A stretch of 58,697 nucleotides of DNA, taken from NCBI GenBank assembly GCA_964605715.1, contig CAZSDV010000005.1, positions 1 to 58,697 on the forward strand, written 5' to 3'. The notes under the pieces were generated by a model, which saw only the letters and a list, made by a program, of their open reading frames with translations, did not search any database and was not told the DNA's origin. The stretch is from JAPUME01 sp964605715. GTDB lineage: Bacteria; Acidobacteriota; Terriglobia; UBA7540; JAPUME01. Positions within the stretch are counted from its first letter, which is position 1. Each line of letters starts with the position of its first letter. Below, piece by piece: positions 19,499-27,272 of the stretch. A program made the position numbers and the translations under genes.

Positions 19499-20563
19499 TC
19501 AGAAGTGGACCGCGAGTCCACTGGTAAAAGAGAACTGGTTTTTTTGTCCTATACCAAGCGGCTGGCTGATGTAATTGTCGGTCAACCCCATTTGAAATGA
19601 GATGGTTTTTGTGATGCGGCTAACAAGCGAAGAGACTGCGTTCAGACGGTATTGTCCTCTGTTATTCAGGCTGGGGAAGAACCTGATTTCACTAATCCAT
19701 TGCACACCCGGGAATAAAATAATGCGAAACCTCTCTCCTGCCAAAAACTCTCCTTGGGTGCGGTTTAGTTGTTGTTGGAAGTTCTCTCGATTTATTGTCA
19801 TGCCACCTAAGAGGCTCAGCTCCATTCGTTCATTCTTAATCCAGTCATAACCAAAACCTCCACCATAAGTTTGCCGTAGGTTGAGGTTTAAAGCGTCGTT
19901 GTGGTCCAACCCACCCGTCCAGAATAGAAACCCACGGTCCGAAAGCAGATATTCCTGACGTAGATTGGTAGAAGCGGTTTGCGTGGAAATGCTTAGCCCA
20001 TCTTGTTGCATGGTGGAGCTTAGAATGAAATTTAGGTTATAAAGGGTGCGACGACGCGTGGGAATTCCAGGGATGTTTGGCACACTGCGCATACCCGTAA
20101 TACTTGCGTTGACGCTTGAAGCATCACGGGTTCCTTGAACCAGTCCATAACCAAAATTCATGCTTCCTTCCCAATCCTCCCACGGACGAGTTTTTTTGTC
20201 GGGGCGTACCTTTTCATACATTTCCTCACTGTAAATCGAGCTTATTTCGTCAGGGGGGATGAGCCTCCTTGTTCCTTCCCGCTCAACTTCCCAATTACCT
20301 TCAGAAATAATATTGGCCTTACCTTTCTCTACCGCTCCTTGTCGGAGGACAATCACGACGTTCTTATCACCACTAAAAGTGTCGACTTTTTCCAACGGAA
20401 TTTGGATGATCCCTAACATCCTACTAACGAAAATAAGGGTGGAATTTTCTAAGCGCTCAATCTGCCCCTGCAGGCGGTCGCCATTTCCGAATACCAAAGT
20501 TCCTGCCTTTGCCGGAGCAAAGAATAGCAAGATGATTGCAGTTATGAGTCCAAGGCGTTTCAC
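19499..20563 (-). CDS. DUF481-type outer membrane beta-barrel protein
   Basis: The GTG at 20563 is taken as the start because AGGAGG precedes it closely and the result is a good signal peptide (VKRLGLITAIILLFFAPAKA). The longest frame runs upstream to 20605. The N-terminal part, LVFGNGDRLQGQIERLEN and IQIPLEKVDTFSGD, is a small domain common in DUF481 proteins. The C-terminal 200 residues show alternating polar and aromatic strands such as NLNFILSSTMQQDGLSIS and end in Phe, as for outer membrane proteins. The function of DUF481 proteins is unknown, though some respond to salt or acid stress. Confidence 0.82.
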   Translation of the reverse strand: MKRLGLITAIILLFFAPAKAGTLVFGNGDRLQGQIERLENSTLIFVSRMLGIIQIPLEKVDTFSGDKNVVIVLRQGAVEKGKANIISEGNWEVEREGTRRLIPPDEISSIYSEEMYEKVRPDKKTRPWEDWEGSMNFGYGLVQGTRDASSVNASITGMRSVPNIPGIPTRRRTLYNLNFILSSTMQQDGLSISTQTASTNLRQEYLLSDRGFLFWTGGLDHNDALNLNLRQTYGGGFGYDWIKNERMELSLLGGMTINRENFQQQLNRTQGEFLAGERFRIILFPGVQWISEIRFFPSLNNRGQYRLNAVSSLVSRITKTISFQMGLTDNYISQPLGIGQKNQFSFTSGLAVHF

Positions 20564-20715
20564 GTGTCCTCCTGAGTCTGGTTGCATATTAGTCGCGTCT
20601 GTCAAATTGTTAGTTTTAGCAGAGGGCTATTGATCAAAGAAATGTTTTCTGCAGTACGGAATTAAGGTTCAAAATTCCTTGCCAGGATTTTCAGACAGTG
20701 CCAAATTTTCGGAGC

Positions 20716-21171
20716 CTATTTTCTCCGGGAGCTTTTTTCCTTCTTCGGTTTGGCATCCCTTCTACCTCTCACCCTTTTCTTAGAAGTTGTTTTCCTGGGT
20801 AGTTTTGCCACGCAATCAATTTCAACCTTGAGTCCTGCAATCAATTCAACCCCCATGGTGGAGCGGGCTGGTGGGTTATGAGAAAAATATCGAGAGTAAA
20901 TCTTATTCATGGCAGGAAAGCTAGACATGTTTTTTAGGTAAACTCCTACCCGCACCACATCTGTTAGTTCGCAGCCGGCCGACCCCAGAATTGCTTTGAT
21001 ATTATTGAATGTGAGCTCGGTTTCTGATTCTACGGTACCGAATTCAAACTCGTTTGTTTCTGGATTGATGGCTACCTGGCCGGCGACATACACAAAACCT
21101 CCTGAGATGATGGCTTGTGAATAGGGACCTTTTGGTGTAGGGGCTTTTGCGGTTCGGACGATCTTGTTCAT
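20716..21171 (-). CDS. RidA family (YjgF/YER057c/UK114) deaminase-like protein with basic tail
   Basis: RidA hydrolyses reactive enamine/imine intermediates released by PLP enzymes. The sequence begins with TAKAPTPKGPYSQAI and contains GFVYVAGQV, all conserved. The key arginine lies in PARSTMGVELI, and KVEIDCVA follows. An unusual tail of about 27 residues rich in Lys and Arg is added (KKRVRGRRDAKPKKEKSSRR). Of two adjacent ATGs, the second at 21171 is preferred because AGGAGG lies only one base before the first. The tail is absent from typical RidA proteins and may bind nucleic acid or membrane. Confidence 0.9.
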   Translation of the reverse strand: MNKIVRTAKAPTPKGPYSQAIISGGFVYVAGQVAINPETNEFEFGTVESETELTFNNIKAILGSAGCELTDVVRVGVYLKNMSSFPAMNKIYSRYFSHNPPARSTMGVELIAGLKVEIDCVAKLPRKTTSKKRVRGRRDAKPKKEKSSRRK

Positions 21172-21262
21172 CATTCCTCCTGGAAGGGATTTAAGTCTGC
21201 ATCCAGCCCTGCTATCTTATAGCTCATCGGTGCCAAGGGCAGGAATTTCTATTTTTCGGTGT

Positions 21263-22198
21263 TCAGGAAATGTAAAGAGGTGGATCGCCAGGCGGGCGGG
21301 TTTTCCAGCGGCGATGCATCCAAAGCCACTGGTCAGGATAGCGCCGGACAAATTCCTCAATTTTTTCTGTAAAGTGGGCTGTATTGGCCCCTATTTCCTT
21401 CTTTATATCGGGCGAGTGCGCAAGTTCTATAGGTTCAAAACGGATGCGGTATTTTCCTGATGTTTGATCCCAGATTACAAGTGATAGCAGAACTGGCGCA
21501 CCAGTTTTAATTGCTAATCTTGCTAATCCCGAATTGGTGCATGCTAGCTTTCCAAAGAAGTCAACAAAAACACCTTCCTCAAGCAAAGAATTCTGATCGA
21601 GGAGAATTCCCACAGCTTGGTTGTCCTTTAGGGCCTTGAGGATTCCACGGGCAAAGAAACGCTTATCAATTGAAGTACCCCCGCTTGCACCACGATAGCG
21701 ACGGACTAAACGGTTGAGGAGGGGGTTGTCCAATTCACGCACAACGAAGTGGCATGGGTGTCCGTAGAGGCCATGGGCAAAGGAGCCTAGTTCCCAGCCT
21801 CCGAAATGCGCAGTAAGATACAAGACGCCGCGGCCTTGCTTTTTGGCCTCAACGTAATTCTCGAAACCCTCATAGATTACTAGCTCAGAGATGTTTTTTG
21901 ATGTGAGCGAGGGGAAGTTAGCAAAATTAGCCAACATTCTCCCGAGATTCCTGAAAGAGCCTCGCAAAACCCGTCGCCTTTTGGTGTCATCCCATTGAGG
22001 AAACGCTAGGCGAAGATTAAACATACCGATCTTGCGAAGGCGAGGCCAAAAAATATAGCTGAGATGTGCGAGAATATTTCCTAAGCCTTGAGCGGCAGGG
22101 CGAGGAACCGTACCAAGAAACTTTAAGATTAGCCAGGCAGGAAAAAATTCAATCCAGTGCTGCATTGTGGTTCGGTTGTCAAGCTTTCTAATTTTCAT
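21263..22198 (-). CDS. Lipid A biosynthesis acyltransferase (LpxL/HtrB family)
   Basis: The protein of 311 residues belongs to the lysophospholipid acyltransferase superfamily. The catalytic H(x4)E motif is HFGGWE at 131-136, in LYLTAHFGGWELGSF. Further motifs are the conserved DQN of AVGILLDQNSL and the C-terminal YPDQWLWMHRRWKTRP, typical of LpxL/LpxM. An N-terminal hydrophobic segment (EFFPAWLILKFLG) anchors it to the inner membrane. It adds a secondary acyl chain to lipid A, which supports a diderm cell with lipopolysaccharide. The start at 22198 lacks a Shine-Dalgarno site, and an ATG eleven codons later is possible. Confidence 0.92.
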   Translation of the reverse strand: MKIRKLDNRTTMQHWIEFFPAWLILKFLGTVPRPAAQGLGNILAHLSYIFWPRLRKIGMFNLRLAFPQWDDTKRRRVLRGSFRNLGRMLANFANFPSLTSKNISELVIYEGFENYVEAKKQGRGVLYLTAHFGGWELGSFAHGLYGHPCHFVVRELDNPLLNRLVRRYRGASGGTSIDKRFFARGILKALKDNQAVGILLDQNSLLEEGVFVDFFGKLACTNSGLARLAIKTGAPVLLSLVIWDQTSGKYRIRFEPIELAHSPDIKKEIGANTAHFTEKIEEFVRRYPDQWLWMHRRWKTRPPGDPPLYIS

Positions 22199-22502
22199 AA
22201 AGGAGTTTTACTTATTTTTCGTAATCAACCTTCCTTGCTTCTTGGTTTGGGCTCCTAGCCTTACTGTTTCCTGATTGGCGGAGTAAAGTTTTAAGCACAA
22301 GCTGATCCAAATTAGGTTGGCGATTAATTTTGACTTCCGCTGAAATTATAGCTTTACTACAAGGCGAGAGCTGCAGTAGCCCATTCTACATAAGAGCAAG
22401 ACGTTAATTACACATGAGGCGAGCAAGCACACTTCACCACTTACTACTGAGAGGATACTATAAAGTTCATCGCCAGGCATTCAGATTTAATAGGAGAGCG
22501 AA
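22199..22502 (+). other. Intergenic region between divergent acyltransferase and MBL-fold genes
   Basis: This 304-base stretch lies between divergent genes. GGAGAG at about 22493-22498 is the ribosome-binding site for the plus gene. I see no coding frame, strong hairpin or convincing promoter boxes. A TTGACT near 22330 has no good -10 partner. Confidence 0.45.
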
Positions 22503-23255
22503 ATGAAGGAAAAAATAAAAAGATCGGTTAATGTTTGGGTTGTTATGGGGTTAGTAGGGTTTTTCGTACTTTTGGTAGGGGCGGCATCATCGCGGAGAGG
22601 CGACACAATAAGGGCCCTAGGTGGGGATATTATAATTACGCCAGTCCAACATGGAAGTCTAATGATCCAGTACGGCGAAAAAGTGTTTCATGTCGACCCC
22701 TGGAGCAAGGGCGACTACTCTGGGCTTCCAAAGGCAGATGTAATTCTGATTACTGATATTCACGGTGATCACATGGATCCTTCAATGGTCGAAAAACTGA
22801 GCAAGCCTTCCACTCTCGTTCTTGCTCCGGCAGCGGTTACGGAGACGATCGTTCGGGCCCAGGTGATCCAAAATGGCCAGGAAATATCGTATAAAGGGTT
22901 TCAGGTGGAAGGAGTCCCCATGTATAACTTGGTCCGGGGTCCACGCCCCGGTGCTCTTTTTCACGACAAGGGCCGTGGAAATGGTTATGTGCTGACCTTG
23001 GGAGATAAGAGATTATATTTCTCCGGTGATACCGCCTGTACACAGGAGATGAAGGCCCTGAAGGATATTGATGTAGCTTTTGTCTGTATGAATCTTCCTT
23101 ATACAATGACCCCAGACGAAGCAGCTGGTTGTGTCGCTGCCTTCCAACCAAAGATCGTTTACCCGTACCACCATCGTGGAAGCGATCTGAGCAAGTTTCA
23201 GGGAGGACTTGCAAATCAACCGAGGGTGGAAGTTCGTTTGCGCAAGTGGTACTGA
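22503..23255 (+). CDS. Metallo-beta-lactamase-fold hydrolase, UlaG-like, membrane-anchored
   Basis: The N-terminus has a hydrophobic anchor (VVMGLVGFFVLLVGAAS). The rest looks like the beta_lactamase_B superfamily (UlaG or Lactamase_B_3 type): VQHGSLMIQYGEKVFHVDPW, ILITDIHGDHMDP, LYFSGDTACTQEM and IVYPYHH. These give the metal ligands of the alpha-beta/beta-alpha fold. The first His of HxHxDH is Asp here (DIHGDH), an oddity. Members hydrolyse lactones, phosphodiesters or other esters. The start is supported by GGAGAG upstream. It begins a plus-strand group with the next two phosphohydrolase-like genes. Confidence 0.82.
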   Translation: MKEKIKRSVNVWVVMGLVGFFVLLVGAASSRRGDTIRALGGDIIITPVQHGSLMIQYGEKVFHVDPWSKGDYSGLPKADVILITDIHGDHMDPSMVEKLSKPSTLVLAPAAVTETIVRAQVIQNGQEISYKGFQVEGVPMYNLVRGPRPGALFHDKGRGNGYVLTLGDKRLYFSGDTACTQEMKALKDIDVAFVCMNLPYTMTPDEAAGCVAAFQPKIVYPYHHRGSDLSKFQGGLANQPRVEVRLRKWY

Positions 23256-23344
23256 AGCTTTGGTTTCGGAGAACGAGAAAGAAGAATTTACGTTATGAGT
23301 AGGGTGTGGAAAATTCAATTTATACTTAGGGGGATCTGCTTGGG

Positions 23345-24736
23345 ATGGAAGAACAAAAGAAAGTGGCTGTAATCGGCCTGGATTGTGTTGCTCCTGAAAT
23401 GATATTCGATCAATGGCAGGATGAGCTTCCCTGCCTGCGTTCTCTTTGTGAGCAGGGAGTCTGGGGAAAGCTGGAGAGCGTCACTCCGCCTATCACTGTT
23501 CCGGCTTGGTCCTGCATGATGAGCGGTAAAGACCCGGGCGAGTTGGGGATCTATGGATTCCGTAATCGGAAAGATTATAGCTATGACGGGCTACATTTTG
23601 CTACCTCGACTGCGGTGAAAGAACCGCGCGTATGGGATATTTTAGGGAGAGCAGGAAAGAAAGTCATCGTTATGGCAGTACCAGGCACCTATCCACCCAG
23701 CCCTGTCAATGGATGCATGGTCGGATGTTTCTTGGCCCCCACAGCAAAATCCCCGTATACATACCCACCGGCCCTCAAGGCGGAGTTGGAATCAAAATAC
23801 GGTGCATATATGCTCGATGTGGAAAATTTCCGTTCGGAGAACAAAGCTTTAATTCTGGACCAGATTTATCGTATGACCGAACAGCACTTTGGCATGGCTA
23901 CTCATTTGCTTAGTACTCGCCCATGGGATTTTTTCATGATGGTGGAGATGGGAACTGATCGTATCCATCATGCTTTCTGGAAGTACTATGATCCCACCCA
24001 CCGGAAGTTTGAAAAGGGGAATCCTTACGAGAATGCCATCCGCAAGTACTATCGTTTCATTGATGAGAAGATTTCTGATCTCCTTACGGTGCTTGGGGAG
24101 AGGGCAACGGTGCTTGTTGTTTCAGACCATGGGGCCAAGAAAATGGAAGGCGGGATTTGCGTTAACGAATGGTTGATTAAGGAAGGTTATCTTACCCTGG
24201 AGCGGCCAGTCAAGGAGTTAACTCCGATCAGAAAAGCTCAGATTGATTGGAGCAAGACTATAGCTTGGGGTGAAGGAGGTTATTATTCACGGATCTTTTT
24301 GAATACCAGAGGACGCGAGCCTCATGGATTAATTAACCAGGACCGCTATGAAGCTCTCCGCGACGAGCTGAAAAGGAAATTTGAAGCGATGAAGGACCAT
24401 GAAGGTAAATTGCTTGGAACTAAGGTCTACAAACCCCAGGAGATCTACCGTGCAGTTCAGGGGATTCCACCCGACCTACTTGTCTTGTTTGGAAATCTAA
24501 ACTGGCGTTCAGTTGGAAGCGTAGGCCATGGGTCAATCTATACCTTTGAGAATGATACGGGGCCTGATGATGCTAATCATGCCGAGCAAGGAATATTCAT
24601 TATGCGTGAGCCTAACGGTACCCAGAATAAGGAGCTTCACGGGCTGAAGTTGTTTGACGTCTCAGCTACCATTTTGGATCGCTTTGGATTTGAAGTTCCT
24701 GGGGACATGCAGGGTAAGGTTATCCCTGCTAGTTAG
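23345..24736 (+). CDS. Alkaline phosphatase superfamily protein (type I phosphodiesterase/nucleotide pyrophosphatase)
   Basis: The 463-residue sequence begins VIGLDCVAPEMI, the first metal-binding Asp of the fold. It continues with PPITVPAWSCMMSGKDPGEL, where the nucleophile region lies, and later has VVSDHGAKKMEGG and HAEQGIFIM. These are typical of the phosphodiesterase/phosphatase group that often occurs with polysaccharide and lipid genes. The usual GLDG is GLDC here. There is no signal peptide, so it is probably cytoplasmic. The substrate is unknown. It is followed by a PHP gene 68 bases downstream. Confidence 0.87.
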   Translation: MEEQKKVAVIGLDCVAPEMIFDQWQDELPCLRSLCEQGVWGKLESVTPPITVPAWSCMMSGKDPGELGIYGFRNRKDYSYDGLHFATSTAVKEPRVWDILGRAGKKVIVMAVPGTYPPSPVNGCMVGCFLAPTAKSPYTYPPALKAELESKYGAYMLDVENFRSENKALILDQIYRMTEQHFGMATHLLSTRPWDFFMMVEMGTDRIHHAFWKYYDPTHRKFEKGNPYENAIRKYYRFIDEKISDLLTVLGERATVLVVSDHGAKKMEGGICVNEWLIKEGYLTLERPVKELTPIRKAQIDWSKTIAWGEGGYYSRIFLNTRGREPHGLINQDRYEALRDELKRKFEAMKDHEGKLLGTKVYKPQEIYRAVQGIPPDLLVLFGNLNWRSVGSVGHGSIYTFENDTGPDDANHAEQGIFIMREPNGTQNKELHGLKLFDVSATILDRFGFEVPGDMQGKVIPAS

Positions 24737-24804
24737 TTTTGGATTGCGTTCCCACACTTTTAAAAGTCGTATAGGGAAAAGGCCAGAATAGTTTCTGCCA
24801 TACA

Positions 24805-25662
24805 ATGATTGATCTCCATACCCATTCCACTGCATCCGATGGCACTCTCAGCCCTGAAGCTTTGGTTGAGCTTGCTGCTAAGCGGGGCCTCACCGCCATT
24901 GCACTTACCGACCATGAAACGGTTACCGGCATTGTTTCCGCCCAAGAGCGGGGCAAAGACTTAGGAGTTGAAGTGGTGCCAGCAGTTGAGATAGGGGCTT
25001 CATTGGACAAGGCCGGAGAGGTTCATTTACTAGGTTATTTTATTAATACCAGGGATGAGTTTCTTCTGGATTGCCTTAAATGGTTGAGGGAGGAGCGGCG
25101 AAGCCGAGGTCGGAAGATTGTTGAACGACTAAGGGAGTTGGGTGCATTGATAACGTTCGAGCAAGTGGAAAAGATTTCACAGGGCGAATCTTTGGGGCGA
25201 CCTCATATTGCCCAGGCTTTGGTTGACAATGGCCAGGCAACCTCTATCAAGCAATCCTTTGAGATCTACTTGAAATCTACGGGTCCTGCTAATATAAAAC
25301 GAGAGCAATTAGAAGCAGGTGAGGCCATAAGCCTTATTCGGCGAGCAGGTGGCATTGCTGTTCTTGCTCACCCATGCACGTTAGGGGGGCAGAGTGACGA
25401 GCTGCCTCGAGTTATTGAATTGTTGATGAAATTGGGACTCGCAGGGATTGAAGTTTTTTACAGCCAGCACAACACCAAGCAAGTTGCCTATTACAAAAAA
25501 TTAGCTACAGCGTTTGGTTTATTGATGACTGCCGGTTCAGACTTTCATGGCAGTAATAAACCAGACATTAAGATGGGACAGGGTATTCAGCGGGCTCCTG
25601 CTGAAATACTGCCAAAGCTTCGAGAAGCGGCGAACTCCAGGAGTGCGGCTCATACCTCATGA
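24805..25662 (+). CDS. PHP-domain phosphoesterase (TrpH/RNase AM-like)
   Basis: The polymerase-and-histidinol-phosphatase fold is shown by MIDLHTHSTASDGTLSPE, then ALTDHETVTGI, VPAVEIGAS, AVLAHPCTLGG and GSDFHGSNKP, the five or more metal-binding motifs. Length is 285 residues, matching the 3',5'-nucleoside bisphosphate phosphatase / 5'-3' exoribonuclease group. Such enzymes recycle pAp-type nucleotides or trim RNA. The gene ends about 25 bases before a strong bidirectional terminator. No Shine-Dalgarno site is obvious before the ATG. Confidence 0.9.
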   Translation: MIDLHTHSTASDGTLSPEALVELAAKRGLTAIALTDHETVTGIVSAQERGKDLGVEVVPAVEIGASLDKAGEVHLLGYFINTRDEFLLDCLKWLREERRSRGRKIVERLRELGALITFEQVEKISQGESLGRPHIAQALVDNGQATSIKQSFEIYLKSTGPANIKREQLEAGEAISLIRRAGGIAVLAHPCTLGGQSDELPRVIELLMKLGLAGIEVFYSQHNTKQVAYYKKLATAFGLLMTAGSDFHGSNKPDIKMGQGIQRAPAEILPKLREAANSRSAAHTS

Positions 25663-25686
25663 TGAACATTTAGACATCGATAAATG

Positions 25687-25720
25687 AAAAAAGCTCAGCG
25701 TAAACACGCTGAGCTTTTTT
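25687..25720. terminator. Bidirectional rho-independent terminator
   Basis: Fifteen-base arms at 25687-25701 and 25706-25720 are perfectly complementary around a four-base loop (AAAC). The stem has a G/C core (GCTCAGCGT) flanked by six A on the left and six T on the right. It therefore has the U-tract needed in both directions. It lies between convergent ends of the PHP gene and the FecR-like gene. Confidence 0.92.
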
Positions 25721-25751
25721 CATTAACTTGAAAAGTATCTTAGCTTAGAGC

Positions 25752-26708
25752 TTAGTCGCAAGCTGTTGCTGCTGCGCCTGGACTCGCGACCGAATGGCCG
25801 TGAGAACATATGTCAGCAATCAACTCGTTAAGCTCAGTCCCTACCGCATCAGCCTTCGTTCCTGCAGTGGTGGCTGCTGTAGTTGCCAATAAGGCCTGGG
25901 CAGTTGCAGCATCAGCCTTCGTTCCTGCAGTGGTGGCTGCTGTAGTTGCCAATAAGGCCTGGGCAGTTGCAGCATCAGCCTTCGTTCCTGCAGTGGTGGC
26001 CGACGCATTCGCAGTTGCGACAGCGTCGACAATTTCTTCTTTCGCGTCCCCAGCCTTGACAGCTGCCGATATGGCAGTGAGAAAGGCACCAAGGGATGCA
26101 CCAGCTGCGATCCCAACCATTAGGCCGCTGCTACCTCCACTACCTGCACCTTGAGGAGCAGGTGCGCCAGCAGCTGTCCGGGTCTTTACAGTGATCGTTC
26201 CACCATTCCTGACAGTAACTGGGCTGCTTCCAGGCTGGCTGATTTTCAAGGAGCCTTCCCGGGCTGTTACGGAGAGTGAACCAGGAGTCGTACCGAGCAT
26301 AGCTATGTGACCGATGGTTTTGAATCCTTCAGCTGGTGTAATTTCAACGCCAGTTGAAATTACTTTTACCGAGCCGCTCTTGGTTGAAGAGATGGAGACA
26401 ATGCCCTTCTCAAGATGCACAGTAATAGAGTCTCCCTCCTTCGCAAAGTTGGCGACGGTATCACTCCCGAGGCGAACTTGGTTTCCTGAACCAAACACCA
26501 GAACCGCAACGCCTTCGCCTACCGCCAGCGTGTCTCCGCTGAATACGGTGGTCTGGGCTTTAACGGGTTGACCGTCCAAGGTCGCAGCTTGGGTTAAAGT
26601 AACTTGACCAACTATAGGTGGTCGCGCCTCTAGAGCACTTCCAAAAATGAAGGCGGCAGCTAATGCCAACACCGGAGGAAGCACGAGGCTCTTTTTGCGA
26701 AGTAACAT
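25752..26708 (-). CDS. Secreted FecR-domain protein with Ala/Thr-rich tandem repeats
   Basis: The ATG at 26708 is preferred over 26726 because AGGAG lies just upstream and the signal peptide (VLPPVLALAAAFIFGSALEA) starts cleanly. Residues about 35-180 match a FecR-type domain (VFSGDTLAVGEGVAVLVFGSG, VRLGSDTVANF, LEKGIVSISST). A Gly-rich hydrophobic segment (GLMVGIAAGASLGAFLTAIS) follows. The C-terminal part has two exact 21-residue repeats plus a partial third (AGTKADAATAQALLATTA), probably helical or coiled coil. It ends near a short Cys-containing tail. In other systems FecR domains sense or bind ligands in the envelope. It has its own promoter and diverges from the polysaccharide cluster. 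Confidence 0.8.
   Translation of the reverse strand: MLLRKKSLVLPPVLALAAAFIFGSALEARPPIVGQVTLTQAATLDGQPVKAQTTVFSGDTLAVGEGVAVLVFGSGNQVRLGSDTVANFAKEGDSITVHLEKGIVSISSTKSGSVKVISTGVEITPAEGFKTIGHIAMLGTTPGSLSVTAREGSLKISQPGSSPVTVRNGGTITVKTRTAAGAPAPQGAGSGGSSGLMVGIAAGASLGAFLTAISAAVKAGDAKEEIVDAVATANASATTAGTKADAATAQALLATTAATTAGTKADAATAQALLATTAATTAGTKADAVGTELNELIADICSHGHSVASPGAAATACD
25846..25999. repeat. 63-bp tandem repeat (about 2.5 copies) inside the FecR-like gene
   Basis: Copies start at 25846, 25909 and 25972 and are identical over 63 bases, with the third cut after about 28 bases. The period is a multiple of three and encodes 21 residues, so the repeats stay in frame on the minus strand. Such perfect repeats are prone to copy-number change and to assembly collapse. 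Confidence 0.92.
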
Positions 26709-26813
26709 GTAACTCTCCTCTCTCAACTACTTTGAATCTCTGTACATCTCTGAACTACCTCAATCATCGTCTCAATCACAGTTATGTAACATGACGAGTG
26801 AGTGGTAAAGAAA

Positions 26814-26842
26814 GTTTTACCGCAATTAGACTTTGCTGTCAA
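26814..26842 (-). promoter_or_regulatory. Sigma-70-like promoter for the FecR-like gene
   Basis: Reading the minus strand, TTGACA (26842-26837) matches the consensus -35 box. A 17-base spacer is followed by TAAAAC (26819-26814), four of six matches to the -10 box. The start codon at 26708 is about 100 bases downstream, leaving a moderate leader. No other promoter of this quality faces this way. Confidence 0.6.
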
Positions 26843-27097
26843 GACTATTATTTACAACTTCTTAAAAAATATTGAGATTTTCTGAACCATGCAAATCTTC
26901 GAATTATATTGGCTCTTAATCCTTTTTCCCCTATATCCTTGCTGCTCTTTTGGGCAATCATGTAAGGAGGTCTCTGACTGAAGGTATTTTTATCCAGTAT
27001 TAGTAAACCCACCGAAATCTTCCAGAGTGAGAATTAGGCCAGTAGGACGGATAATTCGGGGGTGGGTTTGCAAGGTCATGTGGGGCTAAATTCTTTA

Positions 27098-27126
27098 TTG
27101 ACAACAATGTCTAATGGTGATGTAGT
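27098..27126 (+). promoter_or_regulatory. Sigma-70-like promoter of the polysaccharide cluster
   Basis: TTGACA at 27098-27103 matches the -35 consensus. After 17 bases (27104-27120), TGTAGT at 27121-27126 has four of six -10 matches. Transcription would start near 27133, about 140 bases before the Wza-like start codon. The tiny frame at 27131 would then be leaderless or skipped, with its internal ATG at 27164 still inside the message. Confidence 0.6.
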
Positions 27127-27130
27127 CTAG

Positions 27131-27235
27131 ATGTCGGGTGCTGGCCGTCGATTTCGAGGGCTAATGGTTCTCCAGTGCCTTGTTCTAGTGTTCCTGTCGG
27201 GCTGCATGAGCCTTGGAATCATGGGATTGAATTGA
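27131..27235 (+). CDS. Possible very small lipoprotein (34 residues)
   Basis: A short frame upstream of the Wza-like gene encodes MSGAGRRFRGLMVLQCLVLV followed by FLSGCMSLGIMGLN. The pattern is a basic start, a hydrophobic stretch and a lipobox (LSGC), as in a lipoprotein signal, but only nine residues follow the Cys. An internal ATG at 27164 with AGGG at 27157-27160 could be the real start, giving 23 residues. It could be a genuine small lipoprotein, a leader peptide, or chance. No homologue is recognised. Confidence 0.3.
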   Translation: MSGAGRRFRGLMVLQCLVLVFLSGCMSLGIMGLN

Positions 27236-27272
27236 GGGAGGCGGTTGACTTGATTGAGCGAGGAAACGGGTC

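Larger units (their letters stand above)
26709..27130. other. Divergent regulatory intergenic region before the polysaccharide cluster
   Basis: This AT-rich stretch separates the FecR-like gene from the polysaccharide cluster. It carries two good promoter candidates facing away from each other, at 26814-26842 (minus) and 27098-27126 (plus). The roughly 250 bases between them may hold regulator sites, but I found no clear palindromic operator and no ops or JUMPstart-like element. Confidence 0.5.

Noticed and set aside
25846..25999. CRISPR-like direct repeats
   Set aside because: The copies are head-to-tail with no spacers, the period is a multiple of three, and they lie inside a coding gene.
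25810..26154. 114-codon plus-strand Ala/Val-rich frame
   Set aside because: It is the mirror of the tandem repeat in the FecR-like gene; its repeats come from the DNA repeat itself.
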